Shown here: piece after piece, positions 50,101 to 61,791 of the stretch | How the letters are laid out: each line of letters opens with the position of its first letter | Numbering within the stretch: the stretch's first letter is position 1 | Source: Phoebastria nigripes | Lineage: Eukaryota; Chordata; Aves; Procellariiformes; Diomedeidae | Length of the DNA stretch: 64,000 nucleotides | Direction of reading: 5' to 3' | NCBI GenBank assembly: GCA_035582835.1 | Contig: JAYKAV010003132.1 | Coordinates: 1,861,855-1,925,854 of the forward strand | Program-made: the position numbers and the translations under genes | Notes under the pieces: model-generated | Databases searched by the model: none | What the model was told of the DNA's origin: nothing | What the model saw: the letters and a program-made list of their open reading frames with translations, nothing else

Positions 50101-52189
50101 AAAATTTTAGGTTCCTCTCCAGTCTCTGAATATGAGCATAATCCTGTGGCCAGAAACTTTTGTTAGCATTTTTTCCTCAGCTGGAGCAGATCTATCCCAC
50201 TCCTGATATGAACAAGATTATTACATCCTAAGATGTTATCACAGTAACGATATTAAATCTAATATATTTTTTTAAGTAGCAAGCAAAAAAGTCATCAACA
50301 ATTTCCTTAGTAGTATTTTATCCACTTTCCCCAAATTTCCTCTCCTAGTCAAAGATGGTGAGTCTTTCAGGACTATATCTTTTCAGGAGACGAGATAAGT
50401 CAAATTACGTTGAGTTTATCAGAATCAGATGATTTTTAAAGTTATTCTCAGAAGCAAGACTGGAGGACCAATATCTGACTACTAACCCAGCCTGACTACT
50501 TTAGCTGTGGTCTGCTCTTATTCTACAAGCCCTTGGTTCTTTGTCCTCCATCTGTTGTTGGTTACTGCTTCCAGTATTTTTCCTAACCATTCTCTAGTTC
50601 TTTCCCTTCCTCTCTTTAAAAACTCGGACAACTCAGATAATCTCCTGGCATTCTCCAGTAGCCCTTTCTTTAATGAGAAGATCAGCTGGCTGTATAGCTT
50701 TCTTCAGTGTATNCTGCCAGCTAATGGCAACTTTATTAGGTATCCGCAGTGAGATGATGAGCCACCTGGGAGTATTAACACCTGGATTTACAGTCACAAT
50801 GGTAGAGCATATTGAAGTCCTTCACTACACTGAATTACTCAATAATAGCTTTTGGAAACATAAATAATCAAGAAGCATCATTTTTGAAGATAAAAGCCAG
50901 GAACATGTCTGGCTAATTGACCATGATGGAGTTATAATAGTGAAATACTGCACACTTTTGGAGTAAAGTTCTCTATCGGGCTGCCTATATCTAAAGCATT
51001 GAGGGTTGGCAACTCTACTGAAGTTTATGGATAGCAACTCTTGCACACTGCTCCTGCCAATAAGATGCACATCAGATTTTACATTGGTCTAATCTGTCGC
51101 AATAAACTGTGGCAATCTGAGAATCACAGAGACAATGTGAAACAGGAGGAATTGAAACAAGATCAGCTCGTGAAGAATGCCATCAAGATTGCTAATTCAG
51201 TTTGCATCAAAATCCAGGAAAGGTCAGATCCTGGTAACAACAGAACGTTTCATCCTGTTTCTCTACATTCAGTTAAGAAAGTGTTGAAATCAATTTGTGT
51301 ATTTTAATCCTTTTAACTCCAGCTGATTAGGAAAGTGCTCAAAGTTACATACAGATATAACTGCTCTCTTGCAAAGAATAGATTTAAGTGTGAGCTTTAC
51401 AACTTGGCTGAGTTGAGACCTATATTTACTCAAGTTACTTCAGAGGATTCAAGGCAGTGAATAAATGCAAAATATAAAACTATAAAAGTCTCTATGAATA
51501 TATGAATATATTTAAGTTTTAAATTTTATGTGCTTGTGCAATGGTTTTCAAACAGAAGTTTTTGTTGTTTGCTTATTGTTGTTGTTTTGGGTTGGTTTGG
51601 TTTTTTGTGGAGTGAGTTGTTGTAAATTTGATTTTGGTTTTCATTTCTGAAATTTCCACAGAAAAAAAGTTATAAAAATATTCATAGACTATCTACTCAC
51701 CCATATAATTGATAAGCTCACCTCTGTTAAACTGTAAAGAATTTTTTTTTGGAAAAAAAAAAGAAAGAAATCCCCTAACTTGTTTTTTATTTGTATTCAA
51801 TTTCTTCTTTATTTGCTATTTTTATTGTCAAAATTAAATAATAAAAATAATCCTCCACCTTCTCTTTACCAACACCCAAAATTTCTATAGATATTTTTTA
51901 TTTTTTCTCTAAATACCAACATTTGGGAATTAAAAAAAAAAAAAAAATATCACACCACCACTAGCTATTTCAAAACTTCAGGGACTATAACGAGTACCTC
52001 AACGTACATAAACCAGTATCGGAGACCTTATTTCAGTAACTATTTGCAAATAGAAACCACAACATTTTACTCACTGCCTCATATAATTAACTGCTAAGGT
52101 ACAGAATCACTTCTCCTCTCCCCAACAAATGAGTATTTAATTATTCATACGAAGTGGAACCGTTTCAACAGAACAAATACAAAANACCC
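47196..52189. other. Unique AT-rich non-coding DNA, possible conserved element
   Basis: No gene was recognised. 47880-48110 is repeat-free with an intact ATGCAAAT octamer near 48090 and ATTA/TAAA cores. It is a candidate conserved non-coding element. Overlapping open frames at 49808-50110 on both strands have no domain or splice support. A-runs lie at 48139-48151 and about 51931-51947. Confidence 0.55.
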
Positions 52190-52970
52190 ATGCTGAAGTA
52201 TCTCATAGCCCGGTGGTTAGCATGCAGCCTCACAGGTTCCCGTTTCTCCTCCTCTGCACCAGAGAGGAGGAAGACTTTAATTCAGGCCGCTCACAACGCG
52301 GGTGAACGCCCCGGCAGGTTTTGGGGGGGTCCCTGTGCCTCCTGCCGGGGCGCCTGTGGCCCAGCAGCCCCTGGTCCCACAGGGCTCCTGGGCCCGTCCT
52401 GACCCCGGCTGTAAGTCTGAAGACGAGATCGCCACTCTGTCGCTTCACCAGCAAATCTGATTTTGGTCTAACTCATGTTCCTAGAAGCTCATTTATTATG
52501 GAAGGGCAGTTCAGTAAATCAAGTACGATTTGATCTTGTATCCCCCACAGCCTTTAAAATGCAGCAACCCACGCTGCCTGCCTGTTATGGTGCCGCAGGG
52601 GCTGGGGGCTCCCTGGGGGCTGCAGGGGCTCCCCCGGAGCGGCAGGGCAGGGCCTGGCAGCCAGCACCTGTCCCACCGTCCTGGCCAGAAGAAGGGCAGC
52701 CGGGGGGCAGCTGGGGGACCCCCAGCCCCAGGCGTCAGGCACCTCTCTGGGGACGGGGACAGGCCGAGGCTGGGCCAGGACATTGGCCCGTGGGTGGGCT
52801 GGGCAGGGCTGTGGGGAGCTGGAGACCGACATCCTACAGCATCCCTGAGGCAGGGACTGATGGCCCCCGAAATGGGGTCCTGGGCAGTGGGAAGGGTGGG
52901 GGGAGCCCCATGGGAGGCTGGGCAGGGACAGTGAAGCTGGTGGGTGCCTCAGGCCATCAATCTGTAGCAG
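52190..52970. other. Isolated GC- and CpG-rich island
   Basis: About 780 bases with strongly raised G+C and roughly two dozen CpGs by eye, in a region where CpG is rare. It has two GC-rich parts (52200-52460 and 52555-52960) separated by an AT-rich stretch ending in a splice-acceptor-like ccccacag at 52545-52552. Open frames of 60-169 codons occur on both strands, but they are Gly/Pro/Ala-rich as any GC-rich DNA would give. No domain was recognised. It could be a CpG-island promoter or first exon of an unannotated transcript, a GC-rich unclassified repeat, or a biased gene-conversion patch. The sequence alone does not decide. Confidence 0.7.
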
Positions 52971-54497
52971 AAAGCAAGCATTAGGTATGCTTTAGAAATG
53001 GAAAATGAATTTAACTCTGTAACTTCAGGCAGGGCTGAACAGGACACAGAGCTCATTCCCAAAATGTTTACGTAAATTCACCCTCACCCTTGCAAGCCCT
53101 TGTTGCTGTTTTCTTTACAGCTCCCAGGGTCATAGACTGCTCCATAGCCCTCTTTCCCAGGAAGGCCATACTGTCACCCAGTGACATGCTCCTGGCGTAA
53201 TGTCTGGCTTGAAACAGTCATGAGACACGTGTGCCTTAAAGCCTTAATGCGTGGTATTTAAAATATCTCCTAAGTGCAGTGTACTGCAGTATTCTAGACT
53301 TTTTCATCCTGTCAACAGCCCTTACAAGTATCCATTTGATCACAAATGCTTTCCATATGTATCAGCTGAGGGGAGAAAGATTGTAGTAAACTAATTAGAA
53401 TAGCTATGTTAATGGGTGTTCTTCCATATACATGCAAGTGTNAACCAGGCATGCCACACTGTCTTGGGACTCAGTGTTTGGTTAAATGAGGCAATGCTGA
53501 ATGTGATTTGAAAATGTGGGCATCAGATGTAGAAGCAGGGGAAAAACCAAACTGAAGTGAGATATTGCAACCAGTCCAGGATGNTAGCTGTAAGCTACAG
53601 ATACTGGGGAAGTAAGCCAGTGACGGATATGGGTATTCTCCAAGGGTGACAATTATAGAGAGACAGTTTCCTAAACACAGAGCTCGTTGGAGTGGTCATG
53701 GTAAACATTGTGTACTTGTTGTGTGAATAAAATAATTATATAGCAACATTATACCCAATTGTTAATTAATCAGGCATGAGAAATTACTCCTCAAACTGAC
53801 AAACTGAGAAAGTGCCTGGATTTCAGTTAACCAGTTAGGGCATTCGCAATTTTAATTAGGGAACTGGACATGAGAAAGACAAGTAGTACAGAAACTGCTG
53901 AAAGGAATAATTAATGAACTACAAAACACAGGGCATGAAGCTTTTTAGAGTTGGTGCCATTTTCTTCCTTCCACTGCCAAACAGTCAGATAAAAATTTGC
54001 TTAGACGAAGGCATCCCAATTTAGACTCAAGGGACCTCGGTGTCTGTTGGAATCAAGACAATCTAAAACCAGCTCTGTTCTGCTTCGAAAAGGTAAATGA
54101 ACCTTCTNTGGAAAGCAGAAGTGTGAAAGGTTCAGAAGAAACCCATTACAAGCTTCAGCACACACTTGTGACAAGAATTGTGTCTCTGTATTTGCAGAAC
54201 ACAGTCTCCCCTAGGGATGCCAACTAACCTGCAAAGTTAAAACATCNCATTCACTTCAGCTGTATGACTTCTCCTCTCAGACGGTGGTCTAATTGTTCCC
54301 TGTAATGTTGTTCCTAAAACAAATGAAGATTTTTTTAGCATTCTTAAGAGCAGAGTTGTTAAAGGTTGCTGGTCAGAACATGTTTTATTAAGTTAAATTG
54401 TATCCTATTATGCTGTTTTGTCAAAACAGAAGTATTATATACAAGTGCATTGGTTTCAATAAAGTTTTCTTCAGGATAAGTTTTATTTTTCGTTTAA

Positions 54498-54499
<2 letters not shown>

Positions 54500-54530
<31 letters not shown>
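54500..54530. repeat. T31 homopolymer
   Basis: About 31 T in a row following cgtttaatc. Confidence 0.9.
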
Positions 54531-54960
54531 CTTTCTTTGAAAGGGAGGGATGGGTCCCTGAGTTCCTTTGGACATGAATCCAAAACACAAATTGTTCATT
54601 AGGAAAATAGATGTTTCAACACAATGTGGAAAAAGAACAAGTTTTAAAACCTTGAAAGTTCCCTCAAAATGAAAGTGTCATCCTGCTGACAGCTCCAATT
54701 CTTTAAATTGTTTTGCCTGACACTTAGTAGAGCTTCCAGTAAATGGACTTCTTTGATCATATCTGAAGAATTACATGTCAAAATCATGAAGCTCCTTATT
54801 CACTTTCACTCTCGCTTTCTGTCTTGCTAAATAAACCTTTGTAGCTTAAGTTTTGCATGTTACTTATATTAGTACAGAAAGTCAACATTGCAAGAATCAA
54901 CATTGCAAATAGTCAGGGTGAAATAATACTTCAGTTGCTACCAGAATTTTACAATATATC

Positions 54961-54994
54961 CACACACACACACATACACACACACACACACGCA
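54961..54994. repeat. (CA)n microsatellite
   Basis: A CA repeat with one interruption, about 34 bases. Confidence 0.95.
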
Positions 54995-57512
54995 AACATA
55001 AATGCACAATATTATGTGTGTTCACTCTCTGGGTATTTTTACCAACCATCCTCTGCTACTGGGGTTAACCCACAACACCAATCCAGTCAGTTATGAGACA
55101 TGCTTTTGAAGTGTTGTCTTTGCTAAACAGTACCTGTTGTAGATCAGACCCTGGGCTTTTAGTTCTTCAGACTTCACATCTTTCACAGACTTTGGAGAGG
55201 GTTCCCAGAAAGTGAATTCCAGGAGTTGTTTTTAAGTGTTAAGTAAGGGAAGGTGTTTGCAAAAGTCAACTACTTAATAAAAACTAGGCAGTTAGGAAAG
55301 GTTACAAATTCTTACATAGCAGTTGGAATTATTCCTATTAAGCAGAATCTATACAAACTATTTTCTTTCAGCAAGTACTCGCCTCTGACCATCACTAAAG
55401 GCCCAGGAGTAGAAGGACAACTAAAGTAAAGCAGTTGGTGAGATCTCGGACATCTAGAAGAAGAATATCTGGATGAAGCTGTTCCGAGTTTTTCCCAAGT
55501 GTCAAACATTTTCCACACTAGGCAGGGTAGAAGGGTGTTACTGATTTTTATATCCATAGCATTTAAAGTAAAAAGGAGACACAATTCAGTCTTTTAATGG
55601 CAAAAATGCAAACTCAGATTAAAAAACTGTTATGTATGGAAATAACTGGAAGCACTGGCATCTCACTGGCTCTTTTTTGTTTTTCCTGTTTTGTTTAGTT
55701 CTGCAGTACAAAGTCTGAAATAAGCATTAACAACTGGCTAATTTTGTCATGAAGCTTCATTTTATGCTTTTTCCACATCTCCCAGCCTCTGGATTCCTTA
55801 TTTAGAGTTTGCCTGGTATAGATTCCTACTCACTTTGCCTGCAGCACTGGATAATGAGCAGTGTTTTTATTCTAGAACAAAGTAGAAGAGTCATTATTGC
55901 ACAAATTGTTTTCTGTTAGGGATCCAGGGTCTGGTCAAGGCAGGGAACTTCTTTGTTATGTTTCCAGTGCTTAATTTTCAAGTCTTATATTAATCATATA
56001 CAAAGGAAGAAGTAGAGGTAATTTTTTGCATTTGACTGCTGCTCATTCACATGTAGACTTACTGTAAGTGAACATGCAAATGCTGCAAAACTTTTGTTCC
56101 ATCCACGTTTTAGATTCATAAGCAGTCATTTGTAGGTACGGAGGGACATATGCACTTTAAGTGTTTAATTTTCATGGCATGCCTGACCTTTTCAGAGGTG
56201 CATATAGATCCTAGTGCAAAGCTCAGAATGGAGCTCACAAATGTCATGGGAACCAACCCCCTAATTGCAGTTACTTTTTTTTTTTTTTTTTTCATTTTGT
56301 TTTCCATGCAATACAAGGTTAAATGAATCCAAACCTAGCAGCTACATACTTACAAGGTTCTAGTACCAGAGTTTTGCCTCTCTCCTGTCTAAAATATTGT
56401 AACCAAGCAACTGAACTCTCAGCCTATTTAACCAGTGATATAAAGTCATCATTTTGTTATACTAGTTATAAACTGATGTCTTTCCCTCCAGCAGAATCTT
56501 TTTTCAGTATATACTTTCTCTGAGCCAGGATGAGTTTGACTGGTTTCCCTCCAGAAGGTAACAGGGACTGCAGGATGCAAGGTATTCCACATCTTGATGC
56601 CAGAAGCATTCAAGAATTATTTATTTTTTACTTTAAAAAAACAAATGGAAACTTGTAAAGTTTCTCACCAGTTCCCATATAGACATAAACAGCCCATCCT
56701 TCTCTCAATGTTCTTATCTTCAATCTATGCAGTTGCAGATTTTTAAAAGAACAGTCAAGTTGAAGAGTGTAGCAGCACAGCCAAGGGAGTGATAAAGGAG
56801 AAAAAGAGAAAGAGATGTAATAAGACTGGGTTTGAAAATGAAGAGGAAAAAGGAAATGCTTAGTCTAGCAGGTTAAAAAAAGGCTCAGTGAGGACAACTC
56901 TACCCAATTTGGCACGGATAATATAGCTGACTGGCTTGCCACCTCATATGTACCAACTTTCAATCTATGAATCTCTTTGGAGCCATAATGCTTAGCACTG
57001 CAAATCATCCACTGAAAGAACTTTCAAACCTTTGCAACTTACTGATACAATCACCTTTGTGCTGCTGAGCTGAATGCAATGACCATTGTTTGTCTGTAAA
57101 CTTTGTCTGCAATTGCAAGAAAAAGAAAAGGAAAAAAAAAAGTATTAATCTGTGCAGCATGTATCGTGTGGGTACTCTTCCTCTTTGGATCAAGCTAAGC
57201 TAAGAAATTCATTTAACCTTTTAGTGTCAAGTTTGATGGACCCAAGGTGACACTGTATTTTTTCATTGTGCAGTACAGTTTATGATTGCAATAAACCTGA
57301 AGGAAAAATTGATGTTGACAAAGATTATATATATTTTTTTTTCTTCTCCTTCTGGTAAGACAGAAAAGTGACAAGTGTCACTTTTAAAAAGCAGTAGCCT
57401 CATGTACAATCTAAGGACAAGGTTAGTCATCAATCATGTCTTTTCATAAGTCTTCACTGATGAGTTTGGCTTTGGACCTGCAATCTTTGAACCTTGTTCC
57501 AGCTTTTGTCCC

Positions 57513-57650
57513 AGAATCACAGATTCATTCATTCATTCATAGATTCATGGATTTTTAAGGCCAAAAAGGACAATTACAATCATCTTGTGTGACCTCTTAC
57601 ATTACACAGGCCACAGAGTCCAAGCTTTCATTCTCCCTACCCCTACTTCT
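57513..57650 (-). mobile_element. Ancient CR1 3' end, antisense
   Basis: The sequence agaatcacagattcattc, then atagattcatggatttttaaggccaaaaaggacaattac, then atcatcttgtgtgacctctta, then acacaggccacagagt follows the reverse complement of an ancestral amniote CR1 3' end, known best from turtles and crocodilians. The terminal attcat motif has expanded into a small (ATTC)n run at 57523-57540. The family call is from memory. Confidence 0.6.
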
Positions 57651-60216
57651 TTCACAAATGTTTTCACATTGTTCTTCTCTTGCACTCAGTTGCTTACTAA
57701 ACTCATTGTGATAAACCTTGTTCAGTACTGCCTCTGCCTCCACTTCTCCTTGTTTAGGATGTATTCCTGCTATGAATCTCTCACAGAATAACTTTTGCAT
57801 AAAGCTTGATACTAACAACCTACAGCAACTGCTTGTTAAACATAGAGAATGTTACCCCAGTCTCTTAAAAAATGCACATCATTTACTAGTGTTCATCAGT
57901 AGATACTATCTTCCCTGACCCTAAATGTTCATCAACTAATCTCTTGAAACATACGCATTTAACAAGTGTTTTTCCAGAAAACAACTTTGTCTTAGTAAAT
58001 GCAGTGGAATTAAAGGCACCATTTCGATTCATATCCGTATCTGACACTTCTCCAAGCCTCAGTCTCCCATTTCCCTTTTTTTCCTCTCCATCTCTCAAGT
58101 CTGTCTGAGTCTGTCTCTTTCCTTCTCTATCTGCCTCATAAAAGTTTAAATGCAAAGGACTTCTCAGTTCACAGGTAAAATAAATTGTCAACGTGTGTCT
58201 AGTAACAGTTCATAGCCTTTTATTCCCCCCACCCCTCATACAAAAATTAATGGGATGCACCAATCTGCCATTGTGTCCTTGACATGTAATTTGTTATAAA
58301 TAATAATACAAATGATTACAGGGAAAACTACTACAGCTAGGAGTGCATCAGTTTGCCAGCATGGGGATAAATAAGACAGCTCTCTCTGTGGGTGACTCTG
58401 TCATCACGTTTTGTACTGGCGCTACCCAGCAGGCTTAACAACGTGAGTCCTGTCATGGCTAGTCTCAAAGTTTCTTCAGAGAGAAGCTGGAGGGCTAAAG
58501 CCCTTTTTAAAGAGAAATAACTAAAAGGAGTTAAAAATAAGTGGCTCTCCGATGGGCCGCTGTGTCGAATGTATTTAATTGCCCACAAGTCGCATATCTT
58601 CCCTTCTTCATATTATTGCACAAACCTGCTGCATTTCTATGGTACAGCAGTTACTCAGGTTTTATCTTCTACAGAGACAAGCTGTAATTTCTTTTATAGG
58701 GAAAGGGGAAAAAAAGACTCATAACAGAGAAAGCAATTACAGGAGAAACAGTCAATGCCAAGGATGGGAGGAAGGCTTGCGTTGTTATTCAGGTGCAAAC
58801 CTGAGAATCAAAAGTCCTGGAATGTATAGCAGTTCTGCCCCATACCTGTGGGTAATTTACTTAGACTTAGCAGTAAACTGGAGAGATTTACAGGGAAAGT
58901 CTTTTTTTAATCCCTCTCCCAACCTTGAAATGATTTCACCTTCTTAGTTTGTTGATATGTCCAGATTGTTTATATTGTGGTACCACTTAGGAAGCCTCAT
59001 TTAAATGCAACTATGCAAGTTGCTATACAAATAAATATAATGAAATAATCAGTTACCAGAACAATTTAAGAATTTCAAGTCCTGTGTTTTGGTTTTTTTT
59101 AATTTATGTTTGAACACAAAAAACATTTGCTATGAAAACNTGTACGAATTTGCCACATCTCTTTGATGAACTGCCGTAAGAAATATGTTACAGAATCAAA
59201 AGAGTTGAGCAGAAGATTTGATGAATCATAGAGATCACTGGAACACGGAGTGCCAGGCAGTTGAGGGTTATACTTTACACTTCTCCTGCTGATTTGGGTT
59301 ATTTTTTCCTAAAACAAGTTTCCTTTTTGTGCTTCACAGCATACTGGAAAGTATAATTCTAATTATCCCATACTCTCTTATGGGTGGATGAGCTATGCCA
59401 TTCATAATGAACTGAGGCTTTGAGTGATGCAATTTTTCAGCAATAACACATCATTTGGTGCATTATGGAGATGTAGTCTGTTGGAGGAGTACATGCCATT
59501 GGAAAGAATGAGTGCCAGTTACCTGAATGGTTCAGACTCCAGTAAGTGAAGGCAAGCAACATGAAACCCTGCATTTCATATTTAATAACAAACAAAACTC
59601 AAACAAAAAGTGAGTAAACAAATGTTTCATTCTAAAGAAATCTTTTTGGGAAATTACATTTCATGTGGATTTTTTTGTATTTCAGTTTTTTTAATTCTGA
59701 TTTATGACAAAAATATTAATGTTGAGATACTTGTATTTCCCCAGAACATTAAATTTCCTCGTCTTATTATCTTTTGTATTATTAAAAGGCCTCAGATCAT
59801 CCATTATGATAGCATTTATATAAGTGTGGATAATAGTCTGTTTTTGCCACCAGCAGTTTGCAATTGAGATAGTGGTACTATCAGGTTATATTATATTGCC
59901 CAAAAGTTCAAACCCCAAACTATTTTCCTTTATAATTGTAATCAATGGCAGGTACTTTCAAGAAGAGTGCATCCTCCATCACTCAAACAGGCCTCCCATT
60001 TCCCACTCACACTCACAGACATGCCTCCTAATATATAGTGAGAACACGGTCTTCTAGGTCCAGCAAATTGTTCTGCAAAAGCAGGAACGTATGGATTTCA
60101 GTGAGGTTTGCAAGGCAGGATTGATGTCATGAATTACCTTTAACCACCTCATAATGGAACATTCCCATTAGACAAATGAAGGAAAAATCTCAGGGGGAGT
60201 GACAGGGTTGGTAAAG
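57651..60216. other. Unique AT-rich non-coding DNA, possible conserved element
   Basis: No gene was recognised. 58330-58640 is repeat-free and keeps several CpGs (ggccgctgtgtcgaatg, cacaagtcgcat). That is unusual for neutral DNA here, and the segment may be a conserved non-coding element. A MIR-like fossil is listed at 58791. Confidence 0.55.
58791..58885 (+). mobile_element. MIR-like (CORE-SINE) fossil
   Basis: cctgagaatcaaaagtcctgg, then agttctgcc, then acctgtgggtaatttactta matches the order of an amniote MIR-type SINE in plus orientation. The copy is diverged. Confidence 0.4.
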
Positions 60217-60221
60217 TGAGG
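60217..60221 (+). repeat. Target-site duplication, 5' copy (TGAGG)
   Basis: TGAGG before the 5' LTR, repeated exactly at 62887-62891 after the 3' LTR. Confidence 0.85.
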
Positions 60222-60812
60222 TGTGCTGGTTTTGGCTGGGGTGCAGTTAATTTTCTTCATAGTAGCTCATATGGGGCTATGTTTTGGATTTGTGCTGAAA
60301 ACAGTGTTGGTAACACAGTGATGTTTTTTGTTATCGCTGAGCAGGGCTTACACAGTCAAGGCCTTTTCTGCTTCTCACCCCACCCCACCAGCGAGGAGGC
60401 TGGGGGTGCACAAGTTGGGAGGGGACACAGCTGGGACAGCTGACCCCAACCGACCAAAGGGATATTCCATACCATATGACGTCATGCTCAGCATATNNAG
60501 CTGGNGGAAGAAGAAGGAAGGGGGGGACGTTTGGAGTGATGGTGTTGGTCTTCCCAAGTAACCATTACACGTGATGGAGCCCTGCTTTCCTGGAGATGGC
60601 TGAACACCTGCCTGCCGATGGGAAGGAGTGAATGAATTCCTTGTTTTGCTTTGCTTGCGTGCGCAGCTTTTGCTTTACCTATCAAACTGTCTTTATCTCA
60701 ACCGACGAGTTTTCTCACTTTTACTCTTCTGATTCTCTCCCCCATCCCACTGCGGGGGAGTGAGCGAGCAGCTGTGTGGTGCTTAGTTGCTGGCTGGGGT
60801 TAAACCACAACA
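60222..60812 (+). mobile_element. 5' LTR of the gene-less retroelement
   Basis: Starts TGTGCTGG and ends CACAACA. It contains U3 with a palindromic TGACGTCA (60477-60484), a TATA position now masked by two Ns (60497-60498), and an altered polyadenylation signal, ATCAAA (60681-60686), where the 3' LTR has ATTAAA. Its partner is 62292-62886. Confidence 0.93.
60477..60484 (+). promoter_or_regulatory. CRE-like palindrome in 5' LTR
   Basis: TGACGTCA, a perfect CREB/ATF-type site about 12 bases before the TATA position. It is identical in the 3' LTR at 62551-62558. Confidence 0.6.
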
Positions 60813-60820
60813 GTCCTTTT

Positions 60821-60838
60821 TGGCACCTAACGTGGGGT
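60821..60838 (+). promoter_or_regulatory. Primer-binding site, lysine-tRNA type
   Basis: tggcacctaacgtggggt begins 8 bases after the 5' LTR. It fits the lysine (CUU) tRNA 3' end used by betaretrovirus-like elements, with three transitions at positions 5, 8 and 18. Reverse transcription would start here. Confidence 0.7.
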
Positions 60839-61171
60839 TCAAAGGGTTTGAGATAACGACAGGTTTGATTGGAATGTGCTAGATCGAATTTATAGCTGTT
60901 ATTGCTGTTTAGCTATTAATTGGCAGGCTCCTGTTCTTGCCATGGGGCTTGCTTGCCTTACTGTATATTAGAGTCTAGTGCTCGTTAGTGGCTACTTTGT
61001 GTTTTTGCTGCTTGCTGTGGTGCTGTACTGCTTATCATCTTACTGTGCTGTGCTTGGGAACATTTTGATAACAGTAATGGCCATGCGCCTGGGCTGAGAG
61101 ATGGCCAGGGCATGCTGCTGTTTCTGTGCTGCTGTACTGGACAGGCTGGAAATCCAGTGTGAACTCAGGTC
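60839..61171 (+). other. Leader of the gene-less retroelement
   Basis: About 330 bases between the primer-binding site and the tandem array. No long open frame is present. It has several tgctg/ctgct phrases (about 61010-61060). It occupies the place of a retroviral packaging leader, but no such function can be shown. Confidence 0.5.
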
Positions 61172-61791
61172 GAAGGGACTGTGACCTGTGGATGAGTCCA
61201 CGCGGGGTCAGGACACCCTGAAGCATCTGTGGCCATGGAGAAGCCCATGCCAGAGCAGGTACATCTCGAAGCATCTGTGGCCGTGGTTATGTCTGTGCCA
61301 CAGCAGATATACCTCTGAAGGGATTGTGGCCCATGGAGAAGTCCACACTGGAGAAGGTACACCTCAAATCATCTGTGGCTATGGATAAGTCCATGCTGCA
61401 GAAGGTCCACCTTGAAGCATCAGTGGCTGTGCATGAGGTCATGCTGGAGCACCTCAAAGTGTGTGGTCATGAATAANCCCACGACAGAGCAGGTACACCC
61501 CTGGAGGGACTGTAGCCATGGGTAAGGCCATGTTGGAGCAGGTTTACTTCTGAAGGGACTGTGGCTGTGGGTAAGGCCACGCTGGAGCAGGTATATCTCT
61601 GAAGGCATTGTGGCCCATGGAGAAGGCCACGCTGGAACAGGTGCACCTCAAAGCAACTGTGGCTGTGGGTAAGTCTATGCCGCAGCAGGTACACCCCTGG
61701 AGAGACTGTGGCTCATAGATAAGGTTCCACTTTGAGCAGGTACACCCCTAAGGGACTGCAGTCTGTGGATAAATCCAAGCCAGAGCAGGGG
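61172..61791 (+). repeat. 13-copy 48-49 bp tandem array inside the retroelement
   Basis: Degenerate head-to-tail units start near 61172, 61220, 61268, 61317, 61366, 61414, 61456, 61503, 61552, 61601, 61650, 61699 and 61750. The common pattern is gaaggga-ctgtggc, then a ccatgg-gtaag segment, then cca-gctggagcaggtacacct. Most units are 48 or 49 bases; one is about 42 and one about 51. Because 49 is not a multiple of three, the reading frame rotates along the array. Long stretches are open on the minus strand in more than one frame, which argues against coding. Confidence 0.93.

Larger units (their letters stand above)
52971..57512. other. Unique AT-rich non-coding DNA with simple repeats
   Basis: No gene was recognised. 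53730-53960 contains aattgttaattaatcagg and ggaataattaatgaac and may be a conserved non-coding element. Simple repeats at 54500, 54961 and 56276 (T17) are present. Confidence 0.55.

Noticed and set aside
52200..52240. tRNA-like start (gcccggtggttagcatgcag)
   Set aside because: No anticodon stem, T-loop or acceptor pairing could be built. At most it is a decayed SINE head.
52475..52984. 169-codon open frame as a protein gene
   Set aside because: The frame is Gly/Pro/Ala-rich and lies in a GC-rich island where stop codons are rare by composition. The other strand is also open, and no domain is seen.
61165..61694. Repetitive 16-residue protein encoded on the minus strand of the tandem array
   Set aside because: Several frames are open at once and the unit length breaks the frame repeatedly. 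There is no start context or conserved residue pattern across units.
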